Positions 1-11,092 of a stretch of 64,000 bases of DNA are shown in pieces. The first letter of the stretch is position 1, and every line of letters starts with the position of its first letter. A model generated the notes under the pieces. It saw only the letters and a list, made by a program, of their open reading frames with translations, was not told where the DNA came from and ran no database searches. Position numbers and translations under genes: made by a program. The stretch spans positions 1 through 64,000 of the forward strand of contig JAETTM010000007.1 in assembly GCA_021769135.1 (NCBI GenBank), in the 5' to 3' direction. Origin of the DNA: Lachnospiraceae bacterium (GTDB lineage: Bacteria > Bacillota > Clostridia > Lachnospirales > Lachnospiraceae).

Positions 1-1143
1 CATATGATTTTGCGTTGTTTTTTATCCGGCGATAAATGGCTTTTCAACATATGCAACAGCTTTGCTTTTATCCTGCTGACCCTATTCATGTATTATAATG
101 TGGAAAACAAGAAAAAGTATGATGTGTTTGCTTATTTGCTGATTCAGTTATTAATCTGGAATTTCGCCGTCTCCTTTGAACAGACGGTATTATGGGAAAC
201 CGGGGCCTGCAATTATTTATGGGGCAGCATGATTATTATGGGATATCTGTCCTTATTGAGGTATTGCATAAAGGAGGATTTCAGCAAAGCCGCCCAGATT
301 GCCCCGGCAGTGGGCCTGTTCCTTCTCGGCATATTGGCCGGCTGGTGCAATGAAAATACTTCCGGAGGATGTATCCTTCTGGCGTGCATTTGGATTGGGA
401 TTTATGTCTGGGAACATAAGCGCATGCGCATTTGGATGGGAAGCGGACTTGCAGGAGCCGTTGCAGGTTTTCTTTGCATGATATCCGCCCCCGGCAATGC
501 TAACCGGATGCAGTTTATGGAAGAAGAGCATGAGGGGCTCTTCGCCATAGTTTCCCGCTGGCTGAAATGCAGTTTGGCGATACGGAATCACTTTTTTGTC
601 CTGATTGCCATCGGCATTGTGGCCTTTATAATCATGCGGCTTCAAAAAGCCGGATGGAAAAAGAGCAAAAATATGCTGCTTTTCTTTTTCGTATTCCTCG
701 CCACATGCTATGCTTTAGTCCTCACGCCGGAACCGGTAGCAAGGGCTTATTTCGGTGCCGGAATCTTTTTGATGGTCAGCTGCGTGCAAGGGATTATCGA
801 TGTTGTGGATAAAGACTTATATATCAAAGCGCTGAAAATTAGCGGCGTGACAATCTTTGCCCTTTCCTTTGTGTTCACCTATTTGGACTGCGGTGCCCAT
901 TTAATGCGCATTTACCGGGAAAGCAGCGAACGTTTTGCCTATATCGAAGAACAAAAAGCCTTGGGGAACATGGACATTACCGTTCCGTTGCTGCGGCCCG
1001 GTTTCGAAAATAAATACAGCGATGCCTATAATTCCGATTTAAGCGCCGAGGACAGCGGCTACTGGGTCAATGTAGGGTATGCCACTTACTATGGGGTAAA
1101 CAGTATTTCGGCAGTTCCTCGGGAGGAATGGGAGGAATATTAA
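1..1143 (+). CDS. polytopic membrane protein, DUF6056/GtrII-like (5' end probably outside window)
   Basis: 379 aa ORF open to the window start, many hydrophobic segments; resembles glycan-modifying membrane proteins next to glycosyltransferases. Confidence 0.6.
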   Translation, partial: HMILRCFLSGDKWLFNICNSFAFILLTLFMYYNVENKKKYDVFAYLLIQLLIWNFAVSFEQTVLWETGACNYLWGSMIIMGYLSLLRYCIKEDFSKAAQIAPAVGLFLLGILAGWCNENTSGGCILLACIWIGIYVWEHKRMRIWMGSGLAGAVAGFLCMISAPGNANRMQFMEEEHEGLFAIVSRWLKCSLAIRNHFFVLIAIGIVAFIIMRLQKAGWKKSKNMLLFFFVFLATCYALVLTPEPVARAYFGAGIFLMVSCVQGIIDVVDKDLYIKALKISGVTIFALSFVFTYLDCGAHLMRIYRESSERFAYIEEQKALGNMDITVPLLRPGFENKYSDAYNSDLSAEDSGYWVNVGYATYYGVNSISAVPREEWEEY

Positions 1144-1173
1144 TCATGTAACGCCGCAATAACAGTCCACCAT

Positions 1174-3342
1174 TCACTTTGTTTTCAATTTCCATATCAC
1201 CGAGTCTTCCTCCACCCGTTCATAGCGTTCACTGATTGCCGCATCCAATGCCGGGCAGATTGTTTCCTGCCCTTCTTCCTCCGCCGAGGGCAGATATACT
1301 GCAATAGCCGGCGCATAATTTACCAAGTCCTCCACCGTGTCATACTCGAACCAGTCCATATACCATGGAAGGATATAACAGTTTCGGTTGACGGGATACC
1401 GTCCTTTATACATCAAATATATGGAATCGTGGACATATGCATCTATAAATATTCCTTCTCCCGGTTGGGTCAATGCTACAATCTGTTCATCCGTCTCGTC
1501 CACTCCACTTGGATGATATACGATATGCTCCGCAACCATAGATATATATGGCCTTAATAAATAGCATCCCACCGCCAGGCAGACCGCTGCTGCCCTATGC
1601 GCTTTCTTTTCTCCCTTTTTCTCCTTTTTCCTGTCCTCCCCAAAGTCCTCAGGGATTCCCAGCAAGATAATAAGCGCCAACGCCACATTCCAAAGCCCAA
1701 CGGAGTGAAAACCTGTTCCTCCTCTTGTTCCATTTCCGCTCATACACAGAAACAATGCGATAGCAGCTGCTAACCCCTCCTTTGTTCCCAGCCTTTTACA
1801 CCAAAATATCAGCGCCGCAGCCGCGCCTACTGCAATCAGGAACTGAATCACCGTCATATCGTTCCCTGCCGCAGTAATCATCGCATTAAAGTTATCCCCT
1901 ATGGCATCGAAATAGCTTTTCAGGCCAAGGAAAAACGGTTTCCACTTCACTTTACCGAACTCGTTCTGATACTTGTTATATACCATTGTATTGAACTGGT
2001 ATGCCATCAAATACATTTGCCCTGCTGCATGGAGCAGGACGAAGTAAATCATTGATATAAGAAAAGGCAGCAAAACTACTGACAGAAAAAAACTATAGCG
2101 CTTCCATACATCTTTCGTCTTTTTCCGGTAAATCCCCTCCCTTATAAGTACGCAAATTGCAATAGGCGCTATGGCAAATACGCTGACGAAAGTTGAGGCA
2201 ATGCTGGCAAACACGCAAGCGGAGACGATAACGCATCTGCTTTTTTCCAGCTTTCCATCATTCCAATAGCGGATAAATTCCATTATCAAGGCGACCATAC
2301 AAAATCCCTGTATATTATCCCCCAAAATTTTGGATGCCTGAAAAAACATGGGCATTGTAATTACGATTTGGGCAATGGGCAAAAGGAACATTTTTTTCTT
2401 TCCAAAAAATCCGCAATGTCGATAGTATAGCCCACCCCACAGCACCGCTGAGAGAAGATAATATAACAGCCTAAACTGTTGGATGCTGCCCGCCCCAAGT
2501 AAAGCAAAAACAGCACACAGATAATATCCGAATGGGGTATGCTGAGTATAATAATCCTTATACAGGATTTTCCCTTCTGCAATCAGCATCCCTCCCCGTA
2601 TATTGTCGCACTCGTCGGTAAACGTCCCCATGTTTTCCCTCGAATACACATACATCAAAAGCATGTAAATACAGGCGATGCACAAAGCGCCCAACAGCTT
2701 CTCCGGTGAGCCTCCTTTTTTCTTTTGATAAAATGCCAGCACCAGGATTCCGGCCACCGCACCTACCGTCATCAAATACAAGAAAAGCCAGAAAAAATCC
2801 TTCTCTCCCCCATAAACTCTAATGCAAAGGTTCCCTTCCTGTTCTTCCCCATTTACCCAAAATCTCTCCTCCGCATATCCGCTATTCCCGGATGCGTAAA
2901 AGCACAACGCCGAATTTCCCGTAGCATTTTCGGAGCGGATGGACAGTATGTACTCCTTCCCTTTATCCACTTTGACCGGGGATTTCACTTTACACAAATA
3001 TTTTTCCCCATCGGAAACCTGGCTGGCATTGTATTTCCATTCATATACCTTTTTCCCGTTTTCCTTTTCCCGTATAGTCAATTTCCAAAAGGAATTGTTG
3101 TTTCTTCCATAAGTGCCGGCCTTCACATCAATTCCCCAAAACAGCTCATAGGGCATTACAAATTCCTGTTCCAGCACTGTCCGATTATCCGTTACCGCTA
3201 TTTCTCGTTCCTCTTTTTCATTGATAACCGTTTTTTCTATATAAGTCAGCCGATTGCTCATTTTCCAGAATCCCATAGCAAATGTTATTATTGCTATGGT
3301 CAAAATCCCTATACTCCAAATCTTTTTTTCTTTCCCGATCAT
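1174..3342 (-). CDS. large polytopic membrane protein, GT-C/GT39-like glycosyltransferase
   Basis: 722 aa, N-terminal TM, extracellular domain, multiple TM; GGAAGGGA ribosome-binding site before ATG; adjacent to GT2 gene. Confidence 0.6.
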   Translation of the reverse strand: MIGKEKKIWSIGILTIAIITFAMGFWKMSNRLTYIEKTVINEKEEREIAVTDNRTVLEQEFVMPYELFWGIDVKAGTYGRNNNSFWKLTIREKENGKKVYEWKYNASQVSDGEKYLCKVKSPVKVDKGKEYILSIRSENATGNSALCFYASGNSGYAEERFWVNGEEQEGNLCIRVYGGEKDFFWLFLYLMTVGAVAGILVLAFYQKKKGGSPEKLLGALCIACIYMLLMYVYSRENMGTFTDECDNIRGGMLIAEGKILYKDYYTQHTPFGYYLCAVFALLGAGSIQQFRLLYYLLSAVLWGGLYYRHCGFFGKKKMFLLPIAQIVITMPMFFQASKILGDNIQGFCMVALIMEFIRYWNDGKLEKSRCVIVSACVFASIASTFVSVFAIAPIAICVLIREGIYRKKTKDVWKRYSFFLSVVLLPFLISMIYFVLLHAAGQMYLMAYQFNTMVYNKYQNEFGKVKWKPFFLGLKSYFDAIGDNFNAMITAAGNDMTVIQFLIAVGAAAALIFWCKRLGTKEGLAAAIALFLCMSGNGTRGGTGFHSVGLWNVALALIILLGIPEDFGEDRKKEKKGEKKAHRAAAVCLAVGCYLLRPYISMVAEHIVYHPSGVDETDEQIVALTQPGEGIFIDAYVHDSIYLMYKGRYPVNRNCYILPWYMDWFEYDTVEDLVNYAPAIAVYLPSAEEEGQETICPALDAAISERYERVEEDSVIWKLKTK

Positions 3343-4063
3343 TATCTATCCCTTCCAATGTCTTGTTTAAAGCCGCAAACTCCTTCACCGCCCGGATACC
3401 TATACCCCATATCCTCTTCATATTAATGGAATTTACTCCTCCCTGCCTCGGCCTAAAGGTAATAGGCAGATATAGCACATCCCTGTTTTTCTTTTCGTAA
3501 ATAACAGCAATTAGAACATTGGACAAATGGAACCCTTTCGGTATGTACTGCATTTCCTCTTTTAATACATCGGCCCGCATTAAACGGAACGGCGTATTTG
3601 CATCCTTTACTTTTACTCCAAAGCAAACAGCTATTATCGCTTTTAACGTTTTTGTAACAAGAATACGCGGCCATCCGTCCTGACGCTTATTCCTGTGGCC
3701 GATAACCATGTCATAGTCTTTCCGCATATCCCAGAATCCCTGAAACTCCTCCGGCCTTGTCTGTCCATCGGAATCCGTTTGAAAAATGTAATCCGCGCCA
3801 TGTTCTATGGCATATTGATACCCATACAGCAACGTTGCCCCATGCCCTTCGTTCTGTTTACTGATTGCAATTAACAGAGGCCGGCTTTTTCTCATCTCGC
3901 ACAGGATACTATATGTCTTATCCTTGCTGCCATCATCAATTACCAAAATGCGCGATTCTCCGTCCGCCTGATGGGCCTCTACTATTGGATACCATTCGTC
4001 AATTACCTTATGTATATTTTCCTCTTCGTTATACGCAGGAATTACAATATAAAGTTTGTCCAT
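3218..4063 (-). CDS. glycosyltransferase family 2 (dolichyl-phosphate mannosyltransferase-like)
   Basis: MDKLYIVIPAYNEEENI...ILVIDDGSKDKT...FQTDSDGQT motifs; ORF track start (4189) lies upstream of the likely ATG at 4063. Confidence 0.85.
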   Translation of the reverse strand: MDKLYIVIPAYNEEENIHKVIDEWYPIVEAHQADGESRILVIDDGSKDKTYSILCEMRKSRPLLIAISKQNEGHGATLLYGYQYAIEHGADYIFQTDSDGQTRPEEFQGFWDMRKDYDMVIGHRNKRQDGWPRILVTKTLKAIIAVCFGVKVKDANTPFRLMRADVLKEEMQYIPKGFHLSNVLIAVIYEKKNRDVLYLPITFRPRQGGVNSINMKRIWGIGIRAVKEFAALNKTLEGIDNDRERKKDLEYRDFDHSNNNICYGILENEQSADLYRKNGYQ

Positions 4064-4115
4064 TTTATTTCCTCTTTTCTTTGTATTCCTTTTGGCAGTT
4101 TCTTTATTGCGGCCG

Positions 4116-4634
4116 TCAATCAGCCAGCGCAAAAACTTTGTCTTTGTCCTTAAACTGCAAACAAGGTTTTTCGGCCATTCTTTTGTCATATGTTCCCTGC
4201 AAATATAAATATATTAAATTTGTCGAGAATACTCCCTGCAAAATAAAGCAAAGCAATGCCCACCATCCAAAATATTGAAATGTTTCAGGCAAAAATGAAG
4301 AAAATAATTTAAACAACACTGCCAACACAGGAATGGAGTCTGTGAAAATGATAGAAACGGAATTAGGATAGCAAATCCTGTCCATCAATCCTAAGGGAAA
4401 CTGCCAATCGCTGACTCTGAAAAACTCCCAACCGATATAATGGATTGTTAAATCGCCCCCTTGCAATAGCCATGCATCATAAGTCGGATTTAATATATCC
4501 ACCCCGTATATACCAATAAAGCACAAAGTACCTAAAACAGCGGCTATAATAGACAAACCATATTTATCCCATATTGCTATTTTTCCTTTCCCCTTCTCTT
4601 CATCCAGTATTTTGATGTAAAAACCTTCTTTCAC
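4116..4634 (-). pseudogene. truncated N-terminal fragment of DUF6311-like membrane glycosyltransferase
   Basis: 172 aa; HYIGWEFFRVSDWQFPLGLMDRICYPNSVSIIFTDS segment typical of the N-terminus of much longer proteins; ends abruptly in a non-homologous tail that overlaps the GT2 upstream region. Confidence 0.6.
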
Positions 4635-4663
4635 CCTTTCATTTCTCCTCTTTTGTTACTTTT

Positions 4664-4736
4664 AATATCTTATTTATTCACATTTAAGATATTTAATATC
4701 CTATTTCCTTATTATATATCATACAATATCTTATTT
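4664..4736. promoter_or_regulatory. three AATATCYTATTT direct repeats at ~30 bp spacing upstream of XRE gene
   Basis: AATATCTTATTT 4664-4675, AATATCCTATTT 4695-4706, AATATCTTATTT 4725-4736. Confidence 0.45.
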
Positions 4737-4809
4737 CAAACATTTATTACATTAAAATCAATACAACAGCTTAACTAAACAAACTCCAATAGAAAGGAAA
4801 GGTCATTTT

Positions 4810-5127
4810 ATGTCCCAGGAAGAATTCTTTGCAAAAAGGCTGGAACAGCTCCGCCTTGAAAAAAATGTATCCGCGCGGGAAATGAGCCTGGATTTAGGAC
4901 AAAATCCCAGCTATATCAACCGGATTGAAAACAGGAAAGCGCTCCCTTCCCTATCTATCTTTTTTTACATTTGCGATTATTTTCATATATCTCCGAAAGA
5001 TTTTTTTGATGATGAAATGAATAATTTTTACTATACTGGGGAACTTATCCGGGAAATCCAGAAACTGACAGGGCCTCAGGCACAGCATCTTCTTGCAGTT
5101 ATTAAAGACATCAACCATTCCAAGTAA
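4810..5127 (+). CDS. XRE/HTH_3 family transcriptional regulator
   Basis: 105 aa, RLEKNVSAREMSLDLGQNPSYINRIENRKALPS HTH; RBS AGAAAGGAAAGG. Confidence 0.85.
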   Translation: MSQEEFFAKRLEQLRLEKNVSAREMSLDLGQNPSYINRIENRKALPSLSIFFYICDYFHISPKDFFDDEMNNFYYTGELIREIQKLTGPQAQHLLAVIKDINHSK

Positions 5128-5282
5128 CCGTTCATCCACCTGAAGAGCTCTTACAAATTCGATTAGACAAAAATTTAATTTCCATCTCTGCCTCTTTCCC
5201 CCTTATATGGAAAAATCAAATCATAGACAGCATAAGCAAATTCATTTTATAATCATTTTGTACAGTTTTCTTTAATTGTCTT

Positions 5283-6563
5283 ATGTTGTTTTATGGAAAG
5301 GGCATGGTCAACAAAATGGTGAAAATAATAAAAACAATATTATTTTCCGCAGCCCTTTTATGCGTTCCGTTTTTTTCTAACGGATGCGGCAAAAGCGCTG
5401 CGGACGAACTTTCCCTTGGGGAAGCCAATGAAAATCCAGCGGATTCCTCCGGGGAAGCCTCTAGCAATACGGAATATGCAAAAGATGACATGAATGGAAA
5501 CAACAAAAATGAAAGCGTAGAGAATTACCAGGAATATGCAGAAGAAAACGAGGGCTTCAATATCCCCATTATAGAAAAACGAAAAGAAAAAAATGGTAAG
5601 ATACAAAGCTATCTTACCGGAGAATGGCTGGAAAAGGAAAAAGCGGAGAGAAGGCCCATTGCCGTTATGATACCCAACAACACCCCAGCGTTGCCGCAAT
5701 ATGGCCTTTCCAAAGCCGCCATCATTTATGAAGCCCCGGTGGAAGGGCGGATTAGCCGATTGATGGCCGTCTTTGAAGATTATGACGAACTGGATCATAT
5801 CGGCCCCGTACGAAGCAGCCGCGACTATTTCGTCTATGTAGCCATGGGGTATCAGGCCATTTACTGCAACTGGGGGCTGGCCAGACCCTATGTGGAAGAA
5901 CTACTGCGCAGCGATGATGTCCAAAATATCAGCTGTGCCGTAGAGGGCATCCACAACCCTTCCGACGAAGCTTTCGGAAGAATCCGCCGCCCCGGCTATG
6001 CCACAGAGTTTACCGGCTATCTGTTTATGGACGGGCTGGAAAAAGCCATTAAGCGGCACAAATATGAAACGGAATATGATGACCGTTACGTTCCTCCATT
6101 TACCTTCGCTGCCGAAAATTACCGGGCAGCTTATAAAAATATGGAGGATGCAACCTATCTTTATCCCGGAGGCCGGGAAGAAAATGCTGGAGGCTATGGG
6201 TTTTATAACCCATCCTTTGAATATAACGAAAAAGATAAGCTCTATTACCGATACCAGAATGGCAAAAAACAAATCGATGAATATGACAATAGCCAGCTGG
6301 CCGTTTCCAACGTAATCTTCCAGTATTGCCACGGAGAAGTACGGGATCAAAAAGACTATCTGGCCTTTGGCGTCCACGGTGAAGGGGATGCCCTCGTTTT
6401 CACCAACGGCAAAGTCATCGAAGCCACATGGCAACGCTATGACGGCGATGCTACGCCGGCTAAGTTTTATGATAAAAACGGCAAAGAAATCATCTTCAAT
6501 CAGGGGAAAACGTGGATTTGCAATATCTGGGAAGAGTATGGGGAATTTGTAGAGTATGAATAG
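5283..6563 (+). CDS. DUF3048 (YerB-like) lipoprotein
   Basis: lipobox-like FFSNGCGKS; RRPIAVMIPNNTPALPQYGLSKAAIIYEAPVEGRISRLMAVFEDY...IGPVRSSRDYFV. Confidence 0.85.
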   Translation: MLFYGKGMVNKMVKIIKTILFSAALLCVPFFSNGCGKSAADELSLGEANENPADSSGEASSNTEYAKDDMNGNNKNESVENYQEYAEENEGFNIPIIEKRKEKNGKIQSYLTGEWLEKEKAERRPIAVMIPNNTPALPQYGLSKAAIIYEAPVEGRISRLMAVFEDYDELDHIGPVRSSRDYFVYVAMGYQAIYCNWGLARPYVEELLRSDDVQNISCAVEGIHNPSDEAFGRIRRPGYATEFTGYLFMDGLEKAIKRHKYETEYDDRYVPPFTFAAENYRAAYKNMEDATYLYPGGREENAGGYGFYNPSFEYNEKDKLYYRYQNGKKQIDEYDNSQLAVSNVIFQYCHGEVRDQKDYLAFGVHGEGDALVFTNGKVIEATWQRYDGDATPAKFYDKNGKEIIFNQGKTWICNIWEEYGEFVEYE

Positions 6564-6570
6564 CGAGAAA

Positions 6571-6645
6571 AAACGCACGTATGCGTTTATCTTTCATCTA
6601 ATAAACACACGCGTGCGTTTAAATGCGTTTTGTATGCGTTTGTGC
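6571..6645. repeat. cluster of (A)TGCGTTT repeats including a palindrome
   Basis: AAACGCA-CGTA-TGCGTTT palindrome, then AAACACACGCGTGCGTTT, AAATGCGTTT, TATGCGTTT. Confidence 0.55.
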
Positions 6646-6663
6646 TGCAATTCGGGTGCGCCA

Positions 6664-6852
6664 GGTTTTCGGACTATGGCAGCAAAGCAAAAATTTCACT
6701 TATGAAATGGCCAAGTACCCAGGGCAAAACCGCCATGGATGGCGGTTTTAAGAAGCATGGGCATAAATGCCCGTTGCTTCTGACCCGTTCGTTACCAACG
6801 AATAATCCCATTTCATTAGTGAAATCTGCTTTGCTGCCCCAGTCCGAAAACC
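6664..6852. repeat. palindromic intergenic element, copy 1
   Basis: outer arms GGTTTTCGGACT...AGTCCGAAAACC; core ATTTCACTTATGAAATGG...CCATTTCATTAGTGAAAT; internal hairpins AAAACCGCC.AT..GGCGGTTTT and AGAAGCATGGGCA...TGCCCGTTGCTTCT; core nearly identical to the 45.7 kb copy. Confidence 0.8.
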
Positions 6853-6916
6853 AGACACTGCCCGGAGGGAATGCCTCCCTTGTCCCCCTTGGCGCCCCCC
6901 GCCCGAACATTTTTAC

Positions 6917-8080
6917 CTACCTCTCCCAAAACTTCTTCTTCTTATCCTTCACTTCCCCCGCTTCCGCCGAAGCCTCCTTCGCCGCGTTCAACGTGTTCCC
7001 CGTCTCCGCATCGAACTGCCGCAACAGTTCCTTCGCCTCATGGGAAAGCTTATCGGGCACCTGAACCACCAAAGTTACATAATGGTCTCCCCGGTTATCC
7101 TTATTCCTCAAGGAAGGAACCCCTTTTCCTTTCAGCCGTACCCTTGTATCCGTCTGGGTTCCTGCCTTTACATCGTAAATCACCTTACCGTCCACCGTAT
7201 CAATCATAATCTCGCCGCCCAAAGCCGCAACTGCAAAGGATACGGGTACGGTTGAATAAATATTATAATCCTGCCGCTGGAAAATGGGATGCCTGCCCAC
7301 GATAACTTCCACAAGCAGATCCCCCCTCGGCCCGCCATTGCTTCCCGGTTCGCCTTTATCCCTGATACGTACGCTCTGCCCATTGTCAATGCCCGCCGGT
7401 ATGGAAACCTTAATCTTCTTCCTGCTGGCAATATATCCGCTCCCGTGGCAATCCGGGCATTTATCCTTAATGACTTTCCCTGTTCCGTTACAATCAGGGC
7501 AGGTCTGAACATTCCTAACCGTACCGAAGAAGGACTGCTGGGTAAATACCACCTGTCCTTTGCCTCCGCACTTCGGACACGTCTCCGGGCTGGTTCCCGG
7601 CTTCGCGCCGCTTCCATGGCAGGATGCGCATTCGTCCTTTAATGTCAGTTCCAGCTCCTTCTCAATGCCGAATACCGCCTCTTCGAAGGTAATCCTCACG
7701 CTGGTGCGGATATTGGCACCTTTCATAGGGCCGCTGCTCCCCCTTCCGCTTCTGCGGCCGCCGCCAAAGAAATCCCCGAAAATATCCCCGAAAATGTCTC
7801 CGAAATCAGCGCTGTTAAAATCAAAACCGCCAAAACCGCCGGCCCCGCCTTCAAATGCCGCATGGCCAAACTGGTCATACTGGCGTTTCTTTTCAGGGTC
7901 GCTAAGCACGGCATATGCTTCCGAGGCTTCTTTAAACTTCTTTTCCGCTTCCTTATCACCAGGGTTCATATCCGGATGATATTTCTTGGCCAGAACTCGG
8001 TATGCTTTTTTAATTGCTGCTTCATCTGCATTCTTATCTACTCCGAGAACTTCGTAGTAGTCTCGTTTTTGCTCTGCCAT
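6917..8080 (-). CDS. dnaJ: molecular chaperone DnaJ
   Basis: J domain with HPD, G/F region, CxxCxGxG zinc repeats. Confidence 0.97.
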   Translation of the reverse strand: MAEQKRDYYEVLGVDKNADEAAIKKAYRVLAKKYHPDMNPGDKEAEKKFKEASEAYAVLSDPEKKRQYDQFGHAAFEGGAGGFGGFDFNSADFGDIFGDIFGDFFGGGRRSGRGSSGPMKGANIRTSVRITFEEAVFGIEKELELTLKDECASCHGSGAKPGTSPETCPKCGGKGQVVFTQQSFFGTVRNVQTCPDCNGTGKVIKDKCPDCHGSGYIASRKKIKVSIPAGIDNGQSVRIRDKGEPGSNGGPRGDLLVEVIVGRHPIFQRQDYNIYSTVPVSFAVAALGGEIMIDTVDGKVIYDVKAGTQTDTRVRLKGKGVPSLRNKDNRGDHYVTLVVQVPDKLSHEAKELLRQFDAETGNTLNAAKEASAEAGEVKDKKKKFWER

Positions 8081-8144
8081 AACTAACTCCTCTTGTTAAC
8101 TCTATTTATGGATACTAGTATAAACTGTCTTATATTCAAGCGCA

Positions 8145-8183
8145 AGAAGTTCTTAGGCACATATCCTGCGCCTTAGAACTTCT
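8145..8183 (-). other. stable hairpin in dnaK-dnaJ intergenic region
   Basis: AGAAGTTCTTAGGC-N11-GCCTTAGAACTTCT, 13/14 pairing. Confidence 0.7.
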
Positions 8184-8307
8184 CGTTACTGTTCGCCCAT
8201 CTTTTATTCCCGCGGGCAATGCGCCAAGCAGACGCGCCTGCGCGTATATTTGGCGAATACCGCCAGGGGCAAATACCCCACGGCATGAAATCAGGCAAAA
8301 ACACAAT

Positions 8308-10227
<1,920 letters not shown>

Positions 10228-10311
10228 CTAAAATCTATATAACAGAAACCCATTATATACTTGCTATTGTTTATTTTTCCCTTCTATTGTTCATGCATTC
10301 CGAAAACATAC

Positions 10312-11064
10312 CTATGGTACTACGGCCACCATGCTGTGCCTTACCACGGAATCCCTGTACATATATCCTTTCTGAAGTTCCTGCGCCACTATGCCGGATT
10401 CATACTCCTCGCTCTCCACCTGCATCACCGCATTGTGGTAATCCGGATTAAACTCCTGCCCCACGGCTTCTATCGGCTTTACGCCCAAGCTTTCCAGCTC
10501 TGTCATCAACTGCTTATAAATCATCTGCATGCCGTCGGCAAAACCGTTCCCTTTTTCCTCTTCCGAAATACTGGCCAACCCTCTTTCAAAATTATCCACC
10601 ACCGGAAGAATCTTTTCAATGACGCTTTTAGCCCCGATTTCAAACATGGCTGTTTTTTCTTTATCGGTACGTTTCCTGAAATTCTCGAATTCCGCCATCT
10701 GGCGTTTTACCCGGTCTTCCAGTTCTTCCACCTTCTGTTTCATGGCTTCCTGCTTTTTATCCGTCTTCGGCTTCTTCTTAAAAAACTTCTTCCCGCCGGA
10801 CTCTTCCCCGGCTTCTTCCGCCTCACCGGATTCGCCGTCGGCCGTTTCTTCTGCTTCGGATTCTACATCCTGGCTGCCGTCCAGCCCTCCGGCCTCCGTT
10901 TCCTCTGTCTCTTCCTGTATTCCATTACCTTCTGCAGCAGTTTCTTCCACACCGTTTTTCTGCATGTCTTTTTCTTCCATTGCATTTCCCGCTTCTTTAT
11001 TTTCTTCCATGCCGACATCATTACTGTTTTCTTTGATATCCTTTTGCTCTGCCAATTCTCTCAT
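10312..11064 (-). CDS. grpE: nucleotide exchange factor GrpE
   Basis: acidic N-terminus, GrpE coiled coil and ENFRKRTDKE...DNFERGL...PDYHNAVMQ; likely start MRELAEQ downstream of the ORF-track start. Confidence 0.93.
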   Translation of the reverse strand: MRELAEQKDIKENSNDVGMEENKEAGNAMEEKDMQKNGVEETAAEGNGIQEETEETEAGGLDGSQDVESEAEETADGESGEAEEAGEESGGKKFFKKKPKTDKKQEAMKQKVEELEDRVKRQMAEFENFRKRTDKEKTAMFEIGAKSVIEKILPVVDNFERGLASISEEEKGNGFADGMQMIYKQLMTELESLGVKPIEAVGQEFNPDYHNAVMQVESEEYESGIVAQELQKGYMYRDSVVRHSMVAVVP

Positions 11065-11092
11065 CCCTTTCTTTTTATTCTTTAAATTAAAG

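Noticed and set aside
3218-3342. Programmed -1 frameshift fusing GT2 to the membrane protein
   Set aside because: The downstream frame is +1 relative to GT2, so slippage on the A7 run in the -1 direction would not join them.
6630-7064. 144 aa + strand ORF and antisense ORFs over 6674-6910
   Set aside because: Lie across the palindromic element and the 3' end of dnaJ; composition follows the repeat, no RBS or family resemblance.
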